Part shown: piece by piece, positions 16,115 to 24,019 of the stretch | Layout: the number at the start of each line of letters is the position of its first letter | How positions within the stretch are numbered: the stretch's first letter is position 1 | Assembly: GCA_937915375.1 (NCBI GenBank) | Contig: CALDMO010000035.1 | Coordinates: 1-44,688 of the forward strand | Direction: 5' to 3' | Origin: an uncultured Marvinbryantia sp. | GTDB taxonomy: Bacteria; Bacillota; Clostridia; Lachnospirales; Lachnospiraceae | Length of the DNA: 44,688 bases | The notes under the pieces: model-generated | What the model was told of the DNA's origin: nothing | Databases searched by the model: none | The model's input: only the letters and a program-made list of their open reading frames with translations | Program-made: the position numbers and the translations under genes

Positions 16115-17335
16115 ATGAGAGCATATGAACGTTTATTAAATTATGTGAAAGTATTTACGACAAGTGATGAGGCGAATGAAACGACGCCAAGTACGCAGCG
16201 TCAGTTTGATCTGGCGAATCAGCTTGTGGAAGAAATGAAAGAAATAGGTATTTCTGATGTCCGTGTTGATAAAACAGGGTATGTGTATGGTGTGATCCCG
16301 GCAACAGAAGGGTATGAACATGCGCCGAAGATTGGCTTTATTGCACATATGGATACAGCACCGGATTTTTCCGGGGAAAACGTAAAGCCGCAGCTGATCG
16401 AAAACTATGACGGCGGAGATGTTGCGCTTGGAGAAAGCGGCTGTATGCTGTGCGTAAAGGACTTCCCGCATCTCCCAACATTAAAAGGCCGCACGCTGAT
16501 TACGACAGACGGGACTACCCTGCTTGGAGCGGACGATAAAGCGGGAATTGCGGAGATCATGACACTGGCAGAAACATTGCTGACAAAGAACATCCCGCAT
16601 GGAACGGTTTGTATCGGTTTTACACCGGATGAGGAAATCGGACGCGGTGCGGATGCGTTTGATGTGCCGGGATTTGGCGCCGAGTTTGCTTATACGGTAG
16701 ACGGCGGTGCGGAAAATGAGATTGAATATGAGAATTTTAATGCTTGCGGCGCGAAGGTGACGATTAAGGGATTTTCTGTACATCCGGGCAGCAGCAAGGA
16801 TACGATGATTAATGCTTCTCTTGTGGCAATGGAATTTAATGCGATGCTGCCATCTGGCGATACACCGCGTGATACGGATGGTTACGAAGGATTTTTCCAT
16901 CTTCATGATATGAAGGGGGATGTGTCATCGGCAGAATTGGATTATATTATCCGCGACCACAGTGAGACGATGTTTGAATGCCGTCAGGAGACGATGCGTC
17001 ATATTGAGAAGCTTTTGAATGAAAAATACGGCGCAGGTACAGTAAGTCTGGAGATCACGCAGCAGTACCGCAATATGAAAGAGAAGATCGAGCCGTGCAT
17101 GCATCTGATTGAAAATGCGAAACTGGCGGCAAAGAGCGCGGGTCTTGAACCGAAAATTGTGGCGATTCGAGGAGGTACAGACGGTGCGCGCCTGTCCTTT
17201 ATGGGACTGCCGTGTCCGAATCTGGGAACCGGCGGCTACGCTTATCATGGACAGTATGAGCATATCACTGTTGAGGGAATGGATAAGGCGGTCGAGGTGC
17301 TGAAGGGAATTGTAGAATTATATGCAAAACAGTAA
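16115..17335 (+). CDS. pepT: Peptidase T (tripeptide aminopeptidase)
   Basis: This 406-residue cytoplasmic metallopeptidase of the M20B family removes the N-terminal residue from tripeptides. PepT is usually about 408 residues. Zinc ligands and active-site residues are visible in FIAHMDTAPD (H78, D80), LGADDKAG, PDEEIGRGAD and the late GYAYHGQYE. RGGTDGARLSFMGLPCPNLGTGG is a strong M20 signature. The ATG at 16115 follows AAGGAGA; the frame is open to 15953 but that extension overlaps the cobO gene. It overlaps the next gene by 14 bp. Confidence 0.94.
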   Translation: MRAYERLLNYVKVFTTSDEANETTPSTQRQFDLANQLVEEMKEIGISDVRVDKTGYVYGVIPATEGYEHAPKIGFIAHMDTAPDFSGENVKPQLIENYDGGDVALGESGCMLCVKDFPHLPTLKGRTLITTDGTTLLGADDKAGIAEIMTLAETLLTKNIPHGTVCIGFTPDEEIGRGADAFDVPGFGAEFAYTVDGGAENEIEYENFNACGAKVTIKGFSVHPGSSKDTMINASLVAMEFNAMLPSGDTPRDTDGYEGFFHLHDMKGDVSSAELDYIIRDHSETMFECRQETMRHIEKLLNEKYGAGTVSLEITQQYRNMKEKIEPCMHLIENAKLAAKSAGLEPKIVAIRGGTDGARLSFMGLPCPNLGTGGYAYHGQYEHITVEGMDKAVEVLKGIVELYAKQ

Positions 17336-17852
17336 TTTGGAGGAAGAAGAACGCAGACTGCATGAAAAATATATGCGTGAAGCGATCCGGCAGGCGAAAA
17401 AAGCGTATTTGCTGGAGGAAGTACCGATTGGCTGCGTGATTGTATATGAGGGAAAAATCATTGCCAGAGGATATAATCGTCGAAATACGGATCATAATAC
17501 ACTTTCTCATGCGGAGTTAAACGCGATCCGTAAGGCGGCAAAAAAACTGGGCGACTGGCGTCTGGAAGGATGTACGATGTATGTTACGCTGGAACCCTGC
17601 CAGATGTGCGCAGGAGCAATGGTGCAGGCACGCCTGACAAAAGCGGTGATCGGCAGTATGAACGCGAAAGCGGGCTGTGCCGGTTCTGTTCTCAATATCT
17701 TAGAGATGGAGGGATTTAACCATCAGGTAGAAGTGGTGCGCGGGGTACTGGAAAAAGAGTGCAGCGAGATGTTGAGCAGCTTTTTCCGGGAACTGCGGGA
17801 AAAGAAAAAGGCGCTGAAAAAAGCGCCTGTTCCGGAAGAGGAAATGGAATAA
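17322..17852 (+). CDS. tadA: tRNA adenosine(34) deaminase
   Basis: This is a 176-residue zinc deaminase that converts A34 to inosine in tRNA-Arg(ACG). The catalytic HAE is in SHAELNAI, and the zinc cysteines are in PCQMCAGAM. Length is slightly above the ~160 usual because of a basic then acidic tail (KKKALKKAPVPEEEME). The start lies within the end of pepT with only a weak upstream ribosome site; an internal ATG at 17373 is a less likely alternative. Part of the tail-coding DNA also forms the terminator of the convergent antiporter gene. Confidence 0.92.
   Translation: MQNSNLEEEERRLHEKYMREAIRQAKKAYLLEEVPIGCVIVYEGKIIARGYNRRNTDHNTLSHAELNAIRKAAKKLGDWRLEGCTMYVTLEPCQMCAGAMVQARLTKAVIGSMNAKAGCAGSVLNILEMEGFNHQVEVVRGVLEKECSEMLSSFFRELREKKKALKKAPVPEEEME
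17795..17828 (-). terminator. Terminator of the antiporter gene, inside the tadA coding sequence
   Basis: Read on the minus strand, AGGCGC (17828-17823), an 8-nt loop and GCGCCT (17814-17809) form a hairpin followed by a T-rich tract (17808 down to about 17798). The antiporter gene stops at 17864, only 12 bp after the tadA stop on the other strand, so its terminator has to lie inside tadA. Confidence 0.75.
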
Positions 17853-17863
17853 AGATTTTATTT

Positions 17864-19468
17864 TTAAATGTTCTCTGTGTGATGGAGCAGCAGGCGATCG
17901 CCTATGCGCAGCTGGGTGCGTCCGTCCGGGATCAGATATTCGTGACCACGCTGAATCAGTACGACCAGCGATCCCGGTTCATGAGGGAGGGCGGACAGAG
18001 AAGTTCCGAAGTCCAGATCACCCTTTTGAAGGATTTTTTCAGTCAGGAAAAAGTCGGGTTTATTTTCGCGTTCCAAAGCACACATAACTATACTGTCACC
18101 GGCATGCAGATGCGTATTTCCTTTAGGAACCATCTGCACGTTTTTTCTTTTCAGATTTACCAAAATAGAGTTTGGGGGGAGCGTCAGTTCGGAAACACGT
18201 TTTCCGCACCAGGGGTGAGTTCCTTCGATTTCAAATTCAATAAAGTTTACCGGTGTTTCATCTACGTAGTCTGTGAAGGTTTTTAATACGTCGCCGTGTT
18301 CGTCGATCATATTAAGCCGTTTGGCAACAGCCGGAAGAAGAGATCCCTGTACGGCGATCGAAAAAAGAACGGCGACAAATACTATATGAAACAGATCATT
18401 TTCCATGCGGGCGGGACTGAGTACCGCAGTAATCGCAAAGGCAATGGAAGCGGCGCCTCGTAGTCCGGAAAATGAGATCAGGACGCGTTTCGCGAGGCTT
18501 CCGCTAAACGGAACCATACAGAGGAAAACAGCTGCCGGACGGGCTGCGAGCATAAGAAACAGAGAGAGCCCAAGCGCCGGAAGCAATACGTGCAGCATTC
18601 TGGACGGGAAAGAGAGCAGGCCGAGCAGGAAGAAAAGCAGAGCCTGCATGGTTCCGGTTACACCGTCAAAAAATGGAACGAGAGAGGTCTTATCTGGCAG
18701 TTTGCTGTTTCCGAGAAGAATGCCGACAATGTAGACGCTCAAGAAACCGTTGCCTCCGAGTGAAGCAGGGGCAGCATAACTGAACAGTGCGACTGCAACA
18801 ATAAAGATGGTTTCCATTGCAAAAGTGTCAAACGGCTGCTTCTGCATCAGCCAGCGTATGAAAAGTCCGATACCGAATCCAAACAGCAGACCAAAAAGAA
18901 TCTGACCCAAAAGCAAACCAAGTGCGGTAACAGGAGTAATACCGGTTTCCATAGCGGTAAGCAATACGGCAGTCAGCATATAAGCAAACGGATCGTTTGA
19001 ACCGCTTTCTACCTCCAGAAGAGGAGCGGTATTTTCTTTTAAAGCAAGTTTTCTGGAACGCAGGATGGAAAATACAGAAGCTGCATCCGTAGAACCGAGC
19101 ATCGCGCCGCAGAGAAATCCCTCCAACAGAGGCATGTTCAAAACAAAATGACAGAACAGCCCTGTCAGCAGAGCGGTTATGATGGTTCCGACGCTGGAAA
19201 GCATGATAGAAGCGGCGGCTGCCGGTTTGGCGGCATTCCAGCTTGTTCCGAAACCGCCGTAAAACATAATAAACAGCAGAGCGAGCGTACTGAGCTGTTC
19301 TGCAAACTGATAATCCTCAAAAGGAATTTTAAAAAGCCCGTCGGAGCCGAGCAGCATTCCCAGCAAAATAAATGTCAGCAGCGAGGGGATACCGAGACGG
19401 CCGGACATTTTCTTTAAAAGAGAACAGGATAATAAAACGATTGAGATAAATAAAAGTAAAGTAGTCAG
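17864..19468 (-). CDS. Potassium/proton antiporter, NhaP2/CvrA type (CPA1 family)
   Basis: This 534-residue transporter has about 12 membrane helices (residues ~1-380). LLGSTDAASVFSIL and ESGSNDPFAYML are the ion-binding segments of CPA1 exchangers. A cytoplasmic TrkA-C-type region (about 395-475) and a second similar C-terminal segment follow. NhaP2-type proteins expel K+ and adjust cell volume or pH. I place the start at CTG 19468-19466 because AAAGGAG at 19483-19477 is 8 nt away and the promoter at 19532-19504 starts transcription near 19497. The ATG at 19513 lies upstream of that point and has no ribosome site. Confidence 0.85.
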   Translation of the reverse strand: MTTLLLFISIVLLSCSLLKKMSGRLGIPSLLTFILLGMLLGSDGLFKIPFEDYQFAEQLSTLALLFIMFYGGFGTSWNAAKPAAAASIMLSSVGTIITALLTGLFCHFVLNMPLLEGFLCGAMLGSTDAASVFSILRSRKLALKENTAPLLEVESGSNDPFAYMLTAVLLTAMETGITPVTALGLLLGQILFGLLFGFGIGLFIRWLMQKQPFDTFAMETIFIVAVALFSYAAPASLGGNGFLSVYIVGILLGNSKLPDKTSLVPFFDGVTGTMQALLFFLLGLLSFPSRMLHVLLPALGLSLFLMLAARPAAVFLCMVPFSGSLAKRVLISFSGLRGAASIAFAITAVLSPARMENDLFHIVFVAVLFSIAVQGSLLPAVAKRLNMIDEHGDVLKTFTDYVDETPVNFIEFEIEGTHPWCGKRVSELTLPPNSILVNLKRKNVQMVPKGNTHLHAGDSIVMCALERENKPDFFLTEKILQKGDLDFGTSLSALPHEPGSLVVLIQRGHEYLIPDGRTQLRIGDRLLLHHTENI

Positions 19469-19503
19469 TGGGAATTCTCCTTTCCGGTTGGGTTCTTTTA
19501 ATA

Positions 19504-19532
19504 AATATACCATGTTGCTGGGAATATGACAA
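19504..19532 (-). promoter_or_regulatory. Promoter of the antiporter gene
   Basis: On the minus strand, TTGTCA (19532-19527) and TATATT (19509-19504) have 17-bp spacing. Transcription should start near 19497. Confidence 0.6.
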
Positions 19533-19583
19533 ATAAAAAATAAATAGTATGAGAATGAAAAAAATAAAAAGAGAAGAAATGTG

Positions 19584-19612
19584 TTGGCAAATACGAAAAA
19601 AGAAGGAATAAT
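19584..19612 (+). promoter_or_regulatory. Possible promoter of the small 19669 gene
   Basis: TTGGCA at 19584-19589 and AATAAT at 19607-19612 are 17 bp apart in an AT-rich stretch. The -10 is imperfect. Confidence 0.4.
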
Positions 19613-19668
19613 AAAACGAATCGGAACTTTTCTGATGAATAACTGGGTAGGCAGGGAAAGGAGATATC

Positions 19669-19887
19669 ATGGATGAAAATATGACAGATAAGCAATTTGA
19701 TGGAATTTTACACATGATCAAAATGATTTTAGATGGTTGCAATGACTTAGAAGAGGCGAAGGAGAAAATTGAAGAATTTCGTGAAAGGAAAATCGAAAAA
19801 TCAGAGGAAATCATAACAGACAACAGGGAGGGCTTGCCGCATTCACATTTTCATGGCCACGCTTTCCCACATACCGCCCTCTCCTAG
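19669..19887 (+). CDS. Small protein of unknown function (72 residues)
   Basis: This 72-residue protein starts MDENMTDKQFDGILHMIKMIL with a helical, acidic character up to about residue 50. It follows an ideal AAAGGAGATATC ribosome site. Similar short proteins (Asp-Glu-rich start, helix, DLEEAKEKIE) occur in Lachnospiraceae as far as I recall. The last ~15 codons overlap, antisense, the 3' end of the AraC gene, and there the composition changes to His/Pro-rich. The original stop may therefore have been lost. No function can be given. Confidence 0.62.
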   Translation: MDENMTDKQFDGILHMIKMILDGCNDLEEAKEKIEEFRERKIEKSEEIITDNREGLPHSHFHGHAFPHTALS

Positions 19888-20829
19888 CGTAAACTGTCCG
19901 CTGCCGGTAGTGGGATTCAGCTGCTTCTCGTGAAGCTTCCGGTATGCGCGCGGACTGATGCCGTAATATTTTTCAAAGGTACTGCCAAAATGCTGGCGGC
20001 TGTTGTAACCGGTGGAGAAGGCAATATCGGTTACAGAAAAGGTACTGTTGACCAGCATAAATGCAGCCTGTTCCAGTCTGCGGCGGTTGATGTAGTCGGT
20101 GATGGTGCATTCCATTTGCTGGGAAAACAGAGAATGCAGGTATGATTTGTTGATTCCGGCATATTCTGCAATCTGCGGAATACGCAGATCTTCTGTCAGG
20201 TGCGCGTCAATGTAGGACAGAGCGCGTTTCAGATAGATAGCGCCAGCCGGTTCGGCAGTTTTCTGATGGCAGAGTGAAAGCTCTACCAAGGTCCGGAAAA
20301 ACAGCAGACGGATAAGGTAAAGCTGATCAGAGGTGATCTGACCGGTGTATTCTTTGTCAGAGATATGCTTTTGACGGTTCATATACAGCATTTCCAGATT
20401 TAGATTTTTCTTTAAATGAGAAATTAGATCTTTTAAAGCGTAGCCCAGATTTTCGTTATCTGTGCCGATGAAATAAGGCTCTTTTTTCTGACGGAACTGT
20501 CGGAAAGAAGAGCTTTCGTTTTGAAGCTCTTGGAAATCCAGACGCAGTGGCATTTGTGTTTCATGACAGGAAAATTCAAGATTCAAAATAGAACAAAATG
20601 TGCCATTTTCTATCAGCAACTTGTGCGGTACATTGGCATCCAGAAAAATAAATTGGCGTGTTCCGAGCAAAAATTTCTTCTCACCAACATAAATTTGACA
20701 GTTTCCCTGCGTAACATACATGATCTCACAGCGTGGGTGTGTGTGTAGGTTCATCTGATATTCCTTGAGGGACAGGGCGTAAAATGCGGTAATATAGGCA
20801 TACTGTTTTTTGAAGTCATATAAACTCAT
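19843..20829 (-). CDS. AraC family regulator of the GH4 gene (predicted)
   Basis: This 328-residue regulator has an N-terminal cupin-like sensor domain (HTHPRCEIMYVTQGNCQIYVG near residue 30) that likely binds a sugar. The C-terminal AraC DNA-binding domain, with two helix-turn-helices, covers about residues 210-305 (EYAGINKSYLHSLFSQQM, then DIAFSTGYNSRQHFGSTFEKYYGISPRAYR). The ATG follows GAGGAAAAC. It is divergent from the GH4 gene across 187 bp that contains an inverted repeat (TTTCC 20956-20960 / GGAAA 20966-20970), a possible binding site. The regulatory target is inferred from position. Confidence 0.9.
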   Translation of the reverse strand: MSLYDFKKQYAYITAFYALSLKEYQMNLHTHPRCEIMYVTQGNCQIYVGEKKFLLGTRQFIFLDANVPHKLLIENGTFCSILNLEFSCHETQMPLRLDFQELQNESSSFRQFRQKKEPYFIGTDNENLGYALKDLISHLKKNLNLEMLYMNRQKHISDKEYTGQITSDQLYLIRLLFFRTLVELSLCHQKTAEPAGAIYLKRALSYIDAHLTEDLRIPQIAEYAGINKSYLHSLFSQQMECTITDYINRRRLEQAAFMLVNSTFSVTDIAFSTGYNSRQHFGSTFEKYYGISPRAYRKLHEKQLNPTTGSGQFTLGEGGMWESVAMKM

Positions 20830-21016
20830 TTGTTTTCCTCGATTTTTGAATAGATAAATTAGTTAGGATTTTTTGAAGTTAATATTTTAAGTATAGTGTA
20901 GCATGAAAAAAGAAATGCGACAATATCTTGCATTTGAAAAACCCTTCAACAATAGTTTCCACATAGGAAAGTAGCTGTGTTTATAATAAGAAAAAAGACA
21001 TGGGAGGGTTTTTGAA

Positions 21017-22483
21017 ATGAGTTTTAAGATAGCATTTATCGGTGCGGGCAGTTTGGTGTTCGCACGTACATTATTTACAGACATTATGTCAGTACCGGAA
21101 CTGAGAAGCGCAGAAATCGCGTTTACCGATATTAATGCGGACAATCTGGAAAAGACACGTGCGCTTTGTCAGAGAGATTTGGATGCAAACAATATTCCGG
21201 TGAAAATTTTTGCGACGACAGATAGAAGAGAGGCATTTAAAGACGCGAGATATATTGTAAACTGCGTTCGCATCGGCGGTCTGGAAGCGTTTGAAACGGA
21301 TATTGAGATTCCCCTGAAATACGGAGTGGATCAGTGTGTCGGCGATACACTCTGCACAGGAGGAATTATGTACGGTCAGCGAGTGATCGCGGCAATGCTT
21401 GATTTCTGTAAAGACATTCGTGAGGTGGCAGAACCGGGCGCGATTATGTTGAACTATTCTAACCCGAATGCAATGGCAACCTGGGCCTGCAATAAATACG
21501 GCGGAGTAAAGACGATTGGCTTGTGCCATGGTGAGATTCACGGGGAATTGCAGATTGCGGAAGTACTGGGTATTCCAAGAGATGAGCTTGATATTACCTG
21601 TGCGGGTATTAATCATCAGACCTGGTATATTTCTGTAAAACATAATGGCGAGGAGCTGCTTGACAAGATTCTGCCGGGCTTTGAGGCACATGAAAAATTC
21701 CGTGAGGAAGAGAAGGTGCGTATTGATATTCTGAAGCGTTTCGGCTATTATTCGACGGAATCTAACGGACATCTTTCTGAATATGTGGCATGGTACCGCA
21801 AACGCCCGGATGAAATTAAAGACTGGATCAATCTGGACAGCTGGATCAACGGTGAGACCGGCGGTTATCTGCGTGTAACAAGAGAAGAGCGCAATTGGTT
21901 TGAGACGGACTATCCGAAGATTCTGGCAGAACCGCCGAAGAAGTTAGATGGCTCTGAACGTGGAAAAGAGCATTGCTCTTATATTATCGAATCATTGGAA
22001 ACCGGAAAAATGTACCGCGGTCATTTTAATATGATGAATGATGGCTGTATCACAAACTTGCCAGATGAGAGCGTGGTAGAAGTGCCATGTTATGTGGACG
22101 GAAACGGTATCAGTGTGCCGAAGATCGGTGATTTGCCGCTTGGCTGCGCAGCTGTCTGCTCACAGTCGATCTGGGTGCAGAAGCTATCTGTGGAAGCGGC
22201 TGTTCATGGCGATGTAAATCTGCTGAAACAGGCAGCATTGATGGATCCTCTGACAGGGGCTGTCTGCAATCCGCCGGAAATCTGGCAGATGATAGATGAG
22301 ATGCTTGTAGCGCAGGAACAGTGGCTGCCGCAGTATGCGAAGGGAATCGCTCAGGCAAAAGAAAATCTTGCTAAAGGTAATCTGATTCCAACAAACGAAG
22401 GATATAAAGGAGCGGTGCGCGTGCGAGAAAAGTCCGTTGAAGAAGTCGCTGCGGAGCATGAAAAGAGAAAAATTACGGTATAA
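21017..22483 (+). CDS. GH4 family NAD/metal-dependent glycosidase (CHG type)
   Basis: This is a 488-residue family 4 glycosidase, which uses NAD+ and a divalent metal in a redox-elimination mechanism. The N-terminal Rossmann motif is FIGAGSLVF; NYSNPN (149-151) and the metal site Cys170-His171-Gly172-Glu173 with His200 (AGINHQ) follow. As I recall, the residues after the metal Cys track substrate: CHSV in MelA alpha-galactosidases, CHEV in alpha-glucosidases, CHG in alpha-galacturonidases/glucuronidases. Here it is CHGE, so a uronide or a broader alpha-galactoside is possible. The ATG follows TGGGAGGG. A strong terminator follows, so it is monocistronic and divergent from an AraC regulator. 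Confidence 0.88.
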   Translation: MSFKIAFIGAGSLVFARTLFTDIMSVPELRSAEIAFTDINADNLEKTRALCQRDLDANNIPVKIFATTDRREAFKDARYIVNCVRIGGLEAFETDIEIPLKYGVDQCVGDTLCTGGIMYGQRVIAAMLDFCKDIREVAEPGAIMLNYSNPNAMATWACNKYGGVKTIGLCHGEIHGELQIAEVLGIPRDELDITCAGINHQTWYISVKHNGEELLDKILPGFEAHEKFREEEKVRIDILKRFGYYSTESNGHLSEYVAWYRKRPDEIKDWINLDSWINGETGGYLRVTREERNWFETDYPKILAEPPKKLDGSERGKEHCSYIIESLETGKMYRGHFNMMNDGCITNLPDESVVEVPCYVDGNGISVPKIGDLPLGCAAVCSQSIWVQKLSVEAAVHGDVNLLKQAALMDPLTGAVCNPPEIWQMIDEMLVAQEQWLPQYAKGIAQAKENLAKGNLIPTNEGYKGAVRVREKSVEEVAAEHEKRKITV

Positions 22484-22509
22484 AAGTAAGTATATAAAAG
22501 TGTAAATAA

Positions 22510-22562
22510 GAAGTCTCTATAATCGAAAGTATTCCGGTTATAGAGGCTTCCTATATTTTTTT
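22510..22562 (+). terminator. Terminator of the GH4 gene
   Basis: A long stem (GAAG.CTCTATAA / TTATAGAG.CTTC with G-U pairs, extended by CG/CG) spans 22510-22550, followed by a T-rich tract to 22562. Confidence 0.85.
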
Positions 22563-22860
22563 AGAATGTGTTACAGGCGGTAATTTACTGAATTGTGCAA
22601 TTTTTTCTCAGTGTTGATATCCGAGTAATATCATTAATTCGCGGGCGTACTAAAATTCAACATGAGAAGCTATATCACGATGTATTACAGAATCAAATTG
22701 TTCTTTGATCTGACGAACTCTTTTTTATCCATTTTTACCATCAATCCAAAATACAGTGTTGTGTTTTACGTTTAGGATAGCAAGGAATAAATTAGCTTGT
22801 TAATTTGTATTTTATATAGTTACATATATCGTACAATGTCTAAAAATGCAATATATAATT
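22563..22860. other. AT-rich intergenic stretch with a possible gene remnant
   Basis: No intact gene or RNA is seen. On the minus strand from about 22799 to 22564, one frame reads protein-like text (for example HNTVFWIDGKNG and ARELMILLGYQH) interrupted by three stops. It could be a decayed gene, but I recognise no family, and it may be chance. Confidence 0.3.
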
Positions 22861-23756
22861 TTAAAGCGTATTCTGCTTGCGCCAAAGATTTGGAGAAATT
22901 CCGTAAGCTTTTTTAAATGCACGCAGCAAATTGAGTTCGTTTTGATAACCAACTCGAACAGCGATTTCATTAATGGAAAGTGCTGTATTTGCGAGAAGCT
23001 CTCTTGTTTTATTTAAACGACATTGAATTAAATACCCTTGTAATGAAATATGCAGATTTTCGCGAAACAGCCTTCCAAGATGGCTACGGCTTACATTGCA
23101 GAAATGTGCAATTTCATCGAGAGATTGTATATTTGGATAGTTTCCGTTTATGTAACGTGTCGCTTGTGTTAGATAGTAATTGGCAAAGGTGTCAGTTTTT
23201 GCCTGGGGGGGGGTAACAACAAATTATGATTTGCAGAGTTTTCTATGAGATGGTAGAAGAATAATGAAAAATGTCCCATGATAAAAGCAGGTTCATAATT
23301 TGGATGTTCAAGTATGGTAATCAAGTGCGACTTAATATTTTGGATTGTTTGGTTGCTGTAGTCTTTCGGACGATAAATAATATTATCCTTGGAGAGACCG
23401 CAGTCTTTTAGATATTGAGGAACGGCTAATCCACGGAAAACAATCCAGATATATTGCCATGGCTCAAATTCGTCGGCGTAGTAGATATGCTTTGTATGTG
23501 GTTCTAGAAGAAAACCTTCGCCAGCTTTGATTTCAAATTCAGGTGGACCACTTTCTGCTTCGCTGTGTCTGGCAGATACGCCGGACTTTGAAATATGGCC
23601 ATAGGAACAGTAGCCTTTTCCGCTCAATACGTAGTGGAAAATATATTCGTTTCGGATAAACGGCCCAAAAGAATATAGAGGGGTACATTTTTGTCTTCCG
23701 ATTTCGACTAGAGCAAGATCCTGGTACTCGTTAAAGTTAAACATATATGCAGACAT
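22861..23756 (-). pseudogene. AraC family regulator split by a G9 homopolymer (frameshifted or phase-variable)
   Basis: The minus strand reads an N-terminal cupin-like sensor from ATG 23756 (good ribosome site AGGAGATATG). It includes the AraC-type segment FIRNEYIFHYVLSGKGYC. After Leu-Leu-Pro-Pro-Pro, at C9 (plus-strand G9, 23205-23213), the frame shifts and stops at 23169. The other frame continues with a complete AraC DNA-binding domain (EIAHFCNVSRSHLGRLFREN, then EIAVRVGYQNELNLLRAFKKAYGISP) to the TAA at 22863-22861. Total length 896 nt is one short of a multiple of three, so 10 or 7 Gs would restore a ~298 or 297-residue protein. It is divergent from the sugar ABC genes it probably regulates. 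Confidence 0.88.
23205..23213. repeat. G9 homopolymer inside the AraC coding sequence
   Basis: Nine consecutive G on the plus strand (C9 in the sense strand) lie at the junction of sensor and DNA-binding domains. Tracts of this length are prone to slipped-strand changes, and the frame depends on the count. The current count gives the truncated form. Confidence 0.9.
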
Positions 23757-23918
23757 GACATATCTCCTGATAAATGTATTTGCTTATGACAATGCTATTA
23801 TTACAGAATTAAGAAAAAAAGTAAACTTCACAAAAAAGCAAAACATGCAAAATGAAACATATATGCGTTATGATGTATATAAGATGATGTGTAATGATAT
23901 TTTGGTGAAAATGGATAA

Positions 23919-23937
23919 ATGTTATAATTGATAACAT
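23919..23937 (+). promoter_or_regulatory. Promoter -10 overlapped by a palindrome, upstream of the sugar ABC genes
   Basis: A TATAAT at 23923-23928 lies within the 7-bp inverted repeat ATGTTAT (23919-23925) / ATAACAT (23931-23937). No good -35 box is placed 17 bp upstream; TTGGTG at 23902-23907 is only 15 bp away. A strong -10 with a weak -35 fits an activator-dependent promoter, and the palindrome could be an operator. The protein bound is unknown. Confidence 0.5.
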
Positions 23938-24019
23938 CATAAATGAGTCAAAATGCTGGCAAATGACAAACGTTGTGAAGAAAAAAAATCAAAATTATTT
24001 AAAAACAGGAGGGAATCAA

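Noticed and set aside
17759..18286. 175-residue plus-strand open frame across the end of tadA and into the antiporter
   Set aside because: It is antisense to the conserved antiporter C-terminus and overlaps tadA in another frame.
22980..23216. 78-residue plus-strand open frame
   Set aside because: It is the antisense of the AraC DNA-binding domain; the minus strand gives clear family motifs.
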